Assembly: GCA_017458335.1 (NCBI GenBank)
Contig: JAFTFT010000013.1
Location: 1-64,000 of the forward strand
DNA from: Oscillospiraceae bacterium
GTDB lineage: Bacteria; Bacillota; Clostridia; Oscillospirales; Oscillospiraceae
Length of the DNA: 64,000 nt
Direction: 5' to 3'
Shown here: piece after piece, positions 60,221-64,000 of the stretch
How the letters are laid out: every line of letters begins with the position of its first letter
How positions within the stretch are numbered: position 1 is the stretch's first letter
Program-made: the position numbers and the translations under genes
The notes under the pieces: generated by a model
Seen by the model: the letters and a program-made list of their open reading frames with translations, nothing else
What the model was told of the DNA's origin: nothing
The model's database searches: none

Positions 60221-60338
60221 TATCCGGAAGGTGCCGGTTAAGAACTATGTGCTGTATTATGCCGTCTTTCAAGACCGCGTGGAGATTCGCCGTTTTCTCT
60301 ACGGCAAGCGGGACAGAAGCAGAATTGTTGAGGAATAG
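60204..60338 (+). pseudogene. RelE/ParE-type toxin, C-terminal remnant
   Basis: This frame has no start codon. It reads YFNIRKVPVKNYVLYYAVFQ, then DRVEIRRFLYGKRD, then a stop. The pattern R-K-hP-hKNY-hhhY ... hEIRRhhYGKRD is the C-terminal half of RelE/ParE toxins. The N-terminal half and the antitoxin are missing; upstream is the divergent sigma gene. It is therefore a dead fragment. Confidence 0.75.
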
Positions 60339-60404
60339 TGGCATCATCATGCGGTGACGCACGAATCTGTTTCAGCCCTTCCGCTGTGGCAGGGCGGGAG
60401 GAAC

Positions 60405-60668
60405 TCAGGCGCTCTGTTCTTCCTCGAGGGCGGCCTCCAGGGCGAGAGAAAGCTGGTCGGCGCAGGAGGTCCCGCGCCCGTGGCAGTCGTTGCCCTTCAG
60501 GAGGCGGATGGCTTCTTCGGCCTCTTTTCCCTCCAGCAGCTTGCCGATGGCCCGGAGGTTGCCGTCACAGCCGCCGACGAAGCTGAGATCGTGGATCTTC
60601 CCGTCTTCGAGGCCGAAGCGGATCTCGCGGGAACAGACGTATTTCGGTGTATAGGTATAGGTGTTCAT
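60405..60668 (-). CDS. TSCPD domain protein (TIGR03905 type)
   Basis: The start is at MNTYTYTPKYVCSREIRFGL (60668), after AAAGGAG. The 87-residue protein contains FVGGCDGNLRAIGKLLEGKE and GRGTSCADQLSLALE, the TSCPD pattern also found at the C-terminus of class II ribonucleotide reductases. Here the word is TSCAD. Stand-alone members are common in Clostridia; their role is unknown. Confidence 0.88.
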   Translation of the reverse strand: MNTYTYTPKYVCSREIRFGLEDGKIHDLSFVGGCDGNLRAIGKLLEGKEAEEAIRLLKGNDCHGRGTSCADQLSLALEAALEEEQSA

Positions 60669-60797
60669 CAGGGTTCTCCTTTGCCTTGTGTTCTTGTCGG
60701 GACAGAATATCACGACGAGGTGCGAAGTTCAAGTGGCGGAATGTGAAAAAAGGTGCTATACTATTTTTTTGTAATCTTTGTTCAGGGAGGAATCCAT

Positions 60798-61589
60798 ATG
60801 GCAAGCGGAAGAATGGAATTTCACGCAGACAGCATCATGCAGCACACGAACTTCAGTTTCGTGATCCCCAATGATTTCATCATGGAAGAAATCTGGAATC
60901 CCCGGCACTATGACCGGCCCACCAAATCTCTCATTCTGCTGCACGGCCTGACCGGGACTGATACGGACTGGCTCTACGGCGGCGTGGCCCAGGAGATGTC
61001 CAAGCAGTATAATCTCGCCATCTTCATGCCCACCACGGGCAACTCCTTCTATCTGGACCGCGGATACGAGGGCGGGAACTTTGCCACTTTCGTCGGGGAG
61101 GAGCTGCCGGAATATATCCGCGACACCTTCGGCTATTGCCTGAACAGGGAGAACACCATGATCGCGGGGCTCTCCATGGGCGGCTTCGGCGCGATCCACA
61201 CGGCGCTGCAGTTTCCGGAGACCTTCTCCGCCTGCATTGCCCTCTCCTCGGCTCTGGTGATCCATGAGGTCGCCGAGCTCGGAAAACGGCGCAACAGCAT
61301 CATGCCCGAGGCCATGGTCCGGGATGTGTTCGGCGATCCGGAGAAGCTTCTGGAGTCCGACTATAACCCCGAGGTTCTGTACCGCAAGGGAAAGGCGGCC
61401 GGGAAGGCGCTTCCGAAGATCTATATGGCCATCGGCAGAGAGGACAGCCTCTACGGCGTGAACCAGGACTTCCGGCGCTTCCTGGAAGCGGAGGGTGCGG
61501 ACTTCTTTTATGAGGACGGTCACGGCATGCATACCTGGGACTTCTGGAACGAATATCTCCCCCGCGGCCTCGAATGGGCGCTGAAATAA
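60798..61589 (+). CDS. Alpha/beta hydrolase esterase (S-formylglutathione hydrolase / tributyrin esterase type)
   Basis: The start is at MASGRMEFHADSIMQ (60798), after GGGAGGAATCC. The 263-residue protein has the nucleophile elbow AGLSMGGFGA near residue 122, an aspartate region MAIGREDSLYG near 214 and the histidine in YEDGHGMHTWDFW near 240. It is an EstA/esterase-D-like cytoplasmic carboxylesterase, probably acting on short-chain acyl esters. It is a single gene upstream of the thiamine locus. Confidence 0.9.
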   Translation: MASGRMEFHADSIMQHTNFSFVIPNDFIMEEIWNPRHYDRPTKSLILLHGLTGTDTDWLYGGVAQEMSKQYNLAIFMPTTGNSFYLDRGYEGGNFATFVGEELPEYIRDTFGYCLNRENTMIAGLSMGGFGAIHTALQFPETFSACIALSSALVIHEVAELGKRRNSIMPEAMVRDVFGDPEKLLESDYNPEVLYRKGKAAGKALPKIYMAIGREDSLYGVNQDFRRFLEAEGADFFYEDGHGMHTWDFWNEYLPRGLEWALK

Positions 61590-61615
61590 GCTCATAACAT
61601 ATCTGAAACATCCTC

Positions 61616-61644
61616 TTGACAAGACTGCCTCTATGGACTACAAT
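61616..61644 (+). promoter_or_regulatory. SigA promoter of the first TPP riboswitch
   Basis: Consensus TTGACA, 17-bp spacer, TACAAT, directly before the riboswitch. Confidence 0.82.
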
Positions 61645-61654
61645 AGCGGCACAA

Positions 61655-61747
61655 TTGAGATGGGCGCTGGGTTTTCCCGGCTGAGATGGAGTAATCGAGC
61701 TCCAACACCATGGAACCTGATCCGGATAATGCCGGCGTAGGAAAGCG
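61655..61747 (+). ncRNA. TPP riboswitch 1
   Basis: The thi-box core is present: GGGCGC, CCGGCTGAGATGG, a variable hairpin GGAG ... CTCC, then GAACCTGATCCGGATAATG and CCGGCGTAGGAAAG. It is followed by a strong terminator and no gene before the next promoter. Confidence 0.9.
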
Positions 61748-61759
61748 AGAGTTCATTGG

Positions 61760-61794
61760 TATCAGGTTCGTCCGCGAACCTGATATTTTCTTTT
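61760..61794 (+). terminator. Terminator of TPP riboswitch 1 (expression platform)
   Basis: TATCAGGTTCG pairs with CGAACCTGATA around TCCG, then TTTTCTTTTCC. The arms repeat part of the aptamer's GAACCTGAT, so aptamer folding and terminator folding may be linked. Confidence 0.85.
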
Positions 61795-61882
61795 CCATCC
61801 TAAGACCGTTTTTTACTTTCCCAGGCTCTAAAGGATGATTGACTAACCTGCACAGAGCCGCATAAAGATTTTCAGGTATTGC

Positions 61883-61911
61883 TTGACAGGGATGCAGAAA
61901 AGTGCAATAAT
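61883..61911 (+). promoter_or_regulatory. SigA promoter of the second TPP riboswitch
   Basis: Consensus TTGACA, 17-bp spacer, AATAAT. Confidence 0.72.
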
Positions 61912-61927
61912 GCAGAATTAATAAAAA

Positions 61928-62003
61928 CAGGGGAGCCGCAAGGCTGAGAGGAAGCAGAGACTTCGACCCTTTACCTGATGTGGATCATGCCACCGTAGGG
62001 AGT
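61928..62003 (+). ncRNA. TPP riboswitch 2
   Basis: The thi-box core is present: CAGGGGAGCCGCAAGGCTGAGAG, a short hairpin GAAGC ... CTTC, GACCCTTTACCTGATGTGGA and CATGCCACCGTAGGGAG. It heads the thiW-thiM-thiE transcript. Confidence 0.93.
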
Positions 62004-62292
62004 CAGAAAGAGACAGGTCACGGGGGCATGAAAGATATCCTCTGTGATTTTTTTTGCGGAAAGGGGGAAAGACGATCCGGCGTCCCGCCCATGGCGGGAG
62101 CGGACAGAGGGGGAGCGCCCTGTGCCCGGGCCAAAAAGCAGCGATGGGAAGCCGTGTTCCGGCGTGAGAGGAGACCAGCGAGTCTCGACCGCTCTTCCAT
62201 GCATTGTGCGCAGGGTTCTGCGCGTTATTCTGCGGGGAGAAGACGCTGTTTGGACCGTTTTCGCCCTAAATCACAAAAAGGAGATCATAATA
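62004..62292 (+). promoter_or_regulatory. Long leader between TPP riboswitch 2 and thiW
   Basis: About 290 bases without a convincing gene; an open frame from 62044 runs into thiW but looks unlike protein. Hairpins are visible, such as CCCGCCCATGGCGGG near 62083 and GCGCAGGGTTCTGCGC near 62208, the latter followed by GTTATTCT. One of these may be the riboswitch terminator. Confidence 0.5.
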
Positions 62293-62805
62293 ATGAGTAA
62301 AACATCTGTTAAAAAGCTTGCGCTGGCCGCCATGCTGACGGCCGTTGCTGTTGTTGGAAGCACCTTATCCTTCCCCGTGTTCGGGAGTCGCTGCGCTCCA
62401 GTACAGCATATGGTGAACATTCTCTGCGCAGTCCTGCTGGGTCCCTGGTACGGGCTGGGTGTTGCTTTCGCGGCAAGCCTCTTGAGAAACCTTCTGGGTC
62501 TCGGAAGCCTGCTGGCATTCCCGGGCAGCATGTGCGGCGCATTGCTCTGCGGCCTTGGTTATCGCCTGACCAAAAACCTGCCGGTCACGCTGCTTTGTGA
62601 GATTTTCGGCACCGGAATCATTGGCGGTCTGCTATCCTACCCGATTGCCATTGCCTTCATGGGGAAGACTGCGGGTGATATCGCGTTTTATGCCTATGTG
62701 GTTCCCTTCCTGGTCTCCACCATCGGCGGAAGTCTGCTGGCCGGCGTGCTGGTTCTGGCTCTGCAGAAGAACGGCGCCCTGCACAAAATTCAGGCGACTA
62801 TCTGA
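62293..62805 (+). CDS. thiW: ThiW, thiamine-precursor ECF transporter S component
   Basis: The start is at MSKTSVKKLALAAMLTAVAV (62293), after AAAAAGGAG. The 170-residue protein has about five membrane helices and matches ThiW (FPVFGSRCAPVQHMVNILCA, LGLGSLLAFPGSMCGALLCG). ThiW is a predicted substrate-binding unit for the thiazole precursor of thiamine, used with shared ECF energising units encoded elsewhere. Its position before thiM and behind a TPP riboswitch fits. Confidence 0.94.
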   Translation: MSKTSVKKLALAAMLTAVAVVGSTLSFPVFGSRCAPVQHMVNILCAVLLGPWYGLGVAFAASLLRNLLGLGSLLAFPGSMCGALLCGLGYRLTKNLPVTLLCEIFGTGIIGGLLSYPIAIAFMGKTAGDIAFYAYVVPFLVSTIGGSLLAGVLVLALQKNGALHKIQATI

Positions 62806-62840
62806 TTATATTGTTTAATCGGATCTTTCGGGAGGATTCT

Positions 62841-63650
62841 ATGCTCGATTTCAACGGTCTGACCCGGATCAAGGAGGAGCGTCCGCTGCTGCACTGTGTC
62901 AGCAACATTGTCTCGGCCAACGACTGCGCCAACCTGGCTTTGGCGGTCGGGGCCAGTCCCATGATGGCGCAGGCCCTGGAAGAGATGACCGAGATTACGG
63001 CCATTTCTTCTGCGACGGTGCTCAATACCGGAACACCGGACAGGGAACGCTTTGCGGTATGCCGGATCTGCGGTCAGGCGGCGCAGGCAATCGGCCAGCC
63101 GGTTATTCTGGATCCGGTCGGCGTCGGCGCAGGCAGCTGGCGTCTGAAGGAAGTAACGGGCCTCCTGGAAAGCTTCCGACCCTCCATCATCCGGGTGAAC
63201 CTGGGAGAAGCCGAGGCGCTTTGCCGTCGGAAAGGTTATGAGCAAGGGGTAGACAGCACGGTACCCGCAGCCCCGGAGAAGAGAGCGGCACTGGCGAACG
63301 AGCTCGCCTGCCGCTATGAAACCACGGTTCTGCTGACTGGAGATGAGGATGTTGTCAGTGATGGAATCGACACCCTTGTCGTTACTGGTGGAAGCCTGCG
63401 GATGGCCCGAGTCACAGGTACAGGATGTATGCTTTCAGTGCTCTGCGGCGCATTTGCGGCGGTAGAATCGGATGCGTTTGCGGCGGCGGCATTGGCATCC
63501 GCATACTGGAAGCTCTGCGCAGAACGTGCATCCGAAGCGACGCAGGGTCGCGGAATTGGGAGCTTCCGGGCGGAACTCATGAATGCTGCGGAACAGATAG
63601 ACGCAAAGGCGCTGGAAGCACGCGGGAATATCCGGACGATTTCGGGATGA
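62841..63650 (+). CDS. thiM: Hydroxyethylthiazole kinase
   Basis: The start is at MLDFNGLTRIKEERPLLHCV (62841), after GGGAGGATTCT. The 269-residue protein has CVSNIVSANDCANLALAVGA near 20, GTPDRERF near 65, LDPVGVGAG near 88, RVNLGEAEAL near 117 and the ATP-binding GTGCMLSVLCGAF near 198. It phosphorylates the thiazole moiety for thiamine synthesis and salvage. Confidence 0.96.
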   Translation: MLDFNGLTRIKEERPLLHCVSNIVSANDCANLALAVGASPMMAQALEEMTEITAISSATVLNTGTPDRERFAVCRICGQAAQAIGQPVILDPVGVGAGSWRLKEVTGLLESFRPSIIRVNLGEAEALCRRKGYEQGVDSTVPAAPEKRAALANELACRYETTVLLTGDEDVVSDGIDTLVVTGGSLRMARVTGTGCMLSVLCGAFAAVESDAFAAAALASAYWKLCAERASEATQGRGIGSFRAELMNAAEQIDAKALEARGNIRTISG

Positions 63651-63666
63651 GCGGAGGAAAGAACCG

Positions 63667-64000
63667 ATGAAAAGAGACGATCTGACCCTGTACGCAGTGA
63701 CGGACAGAAGCTGGCTCGGAGAGGAGAGCCTCGGTGTACAGGTGGAGAAGGCGCTGAAAGGCGGCGCAACTTTTGTCCAGCTGCGGGAAAAGCATCTGGA
63801 TGGAGAGAGCCTTCTGAGAGAAGCAAGGGAGATCGCGTCTTTGTGCCATATATATGGCGTTCCTTTCGTTGTCAATGACAATGTGGAAATTGCCATCGCA
63901 TGCGGCGCGGATGGTGTCCACGTCGGGCAGGAAGATATGGCAGTACCAGAGGCAAGACGTCTTCTCGGTCCGAATATGATTATCGGCGCTACCTGCAAGA
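63667..64000 (+). CDS. thiE: Thiamine-phosphate synthase, N-terminal part
   Basis: The gene starts with ATG at 63667 (MKRDDLTLYAVTDRSWLGEE), 16 bp after thiM and behind GAGGAAAG, and runs off the end of the window. The visible 111 residues contain GATFVQLREKHLD, VPFVVNDNVEIAIACGADGV and HVGQEDM, hallmark parts of the ThiE TIM barrel. It joins thiazole phosphate to the pyrimidine pyrophosphate. Confidence 0.96.
   Translation, partial: MKRDDLTLYAVTDRSWLGEESLGVQVEKALKGGATFVQLREKHLDGESLLREAREIASLCHIYGVPFVVNDNVEIAIACGADGVHVGQEDMAVPEARRLLGPNMIIGATCK

Noticed and set aside
62044-62292. N-terminal extension of thiW by 83 codons
   Set aside because: The extension overlaps the leader, lacks a good start signal and is unlike ThiW; the start at 62293 has a strong Shine-Dalgarno and the right N-terminus.

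Overview
The window is a chromosomal segment of a GC-rich member of the Clostridia, probably close to Lachnospiraceae or Oscillospiraceae. Four things suggest this: a Firmicutes division/translation cluster (sepF, divIVA, ileS, lspA, rluD), a miaB-mutS / mutL-miaA repair cluster, a 2-hydroxyacyl-CoA dehydratase activator (anaerobic amino-acid fermentation), and strong Shine-Dalgarno sequences throughout. Family-level placement is inference. No rRNA, tRNA or CRISPR array was seen.

Layout. 1-2150: the 3' end of an hgdC-type activator, then a DUF4143 ATPase gene in a low-GC stretch, bounded by two ~104-bp copies of the activator's 3' end plus terminator. 2147-14031: metabolic and housekeeping genes (GGDEF protein, CpXC protein, M18 aminopeptidase, macro domain, Nudix, HD, PHP, S66 peptidase, LysM peptide with a double-glycine leader, flavin reductase, EamA transporter, aldo/keto reductase). 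14132-15960: an ECF sigma factor with three PepSY-type proteins and two near-identical ECF-type promoters. 16198-21826: aminotransferase, Na/Pi cotransporter and a UvrA2-type protein. 22052-25715: a BlaI-type repressor with operators and an M56 membrane peptidase fused to two beta-helix domains. 26038-43818: a secreted protein, then rluD, lspA, ileS, divIVA, sepF, yggS, miaA and mutL on the minus strand, and miaB, mutS, a CPBP protease and a dipeptidase on the plus strand.

43900-51560 is a lower-GC accessory island. It holds an orphan HicB antitoxin, a truncated HigB toxin beside an intact antitoxin, and a four-gene EcoRII-like restriction-modification operon (m5C methyltransferase with a ribbon-helix-helix-like N-terminus, EcoRII-type nuclease, Vsr, second m5C methyltransferase). 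It also has an XRE regulator with a divergent small gene, a DUF4160 pair and two families of short interspersed repeats.

51559-60147 carries a 1,724-residue cell-surface protein (BspA-type leucine-rich repeats plus isopeptide pilin-like modules), a PIN toxin/antitoxin pair beside a HicB remnant, and a translationally coupled operon: sigma factor, small membrane protein, polytopic membrane protein, PrsW-like intramembrane protease. A homologue of the small membrane protein precedes the surface-protein gene, which hints at a shared regulatory circuit. The window ends with an esterase and a thiamine locus: two tandem TPP riboswitches, each with its own promoter, then thiW, thiM and a truncated thiE.
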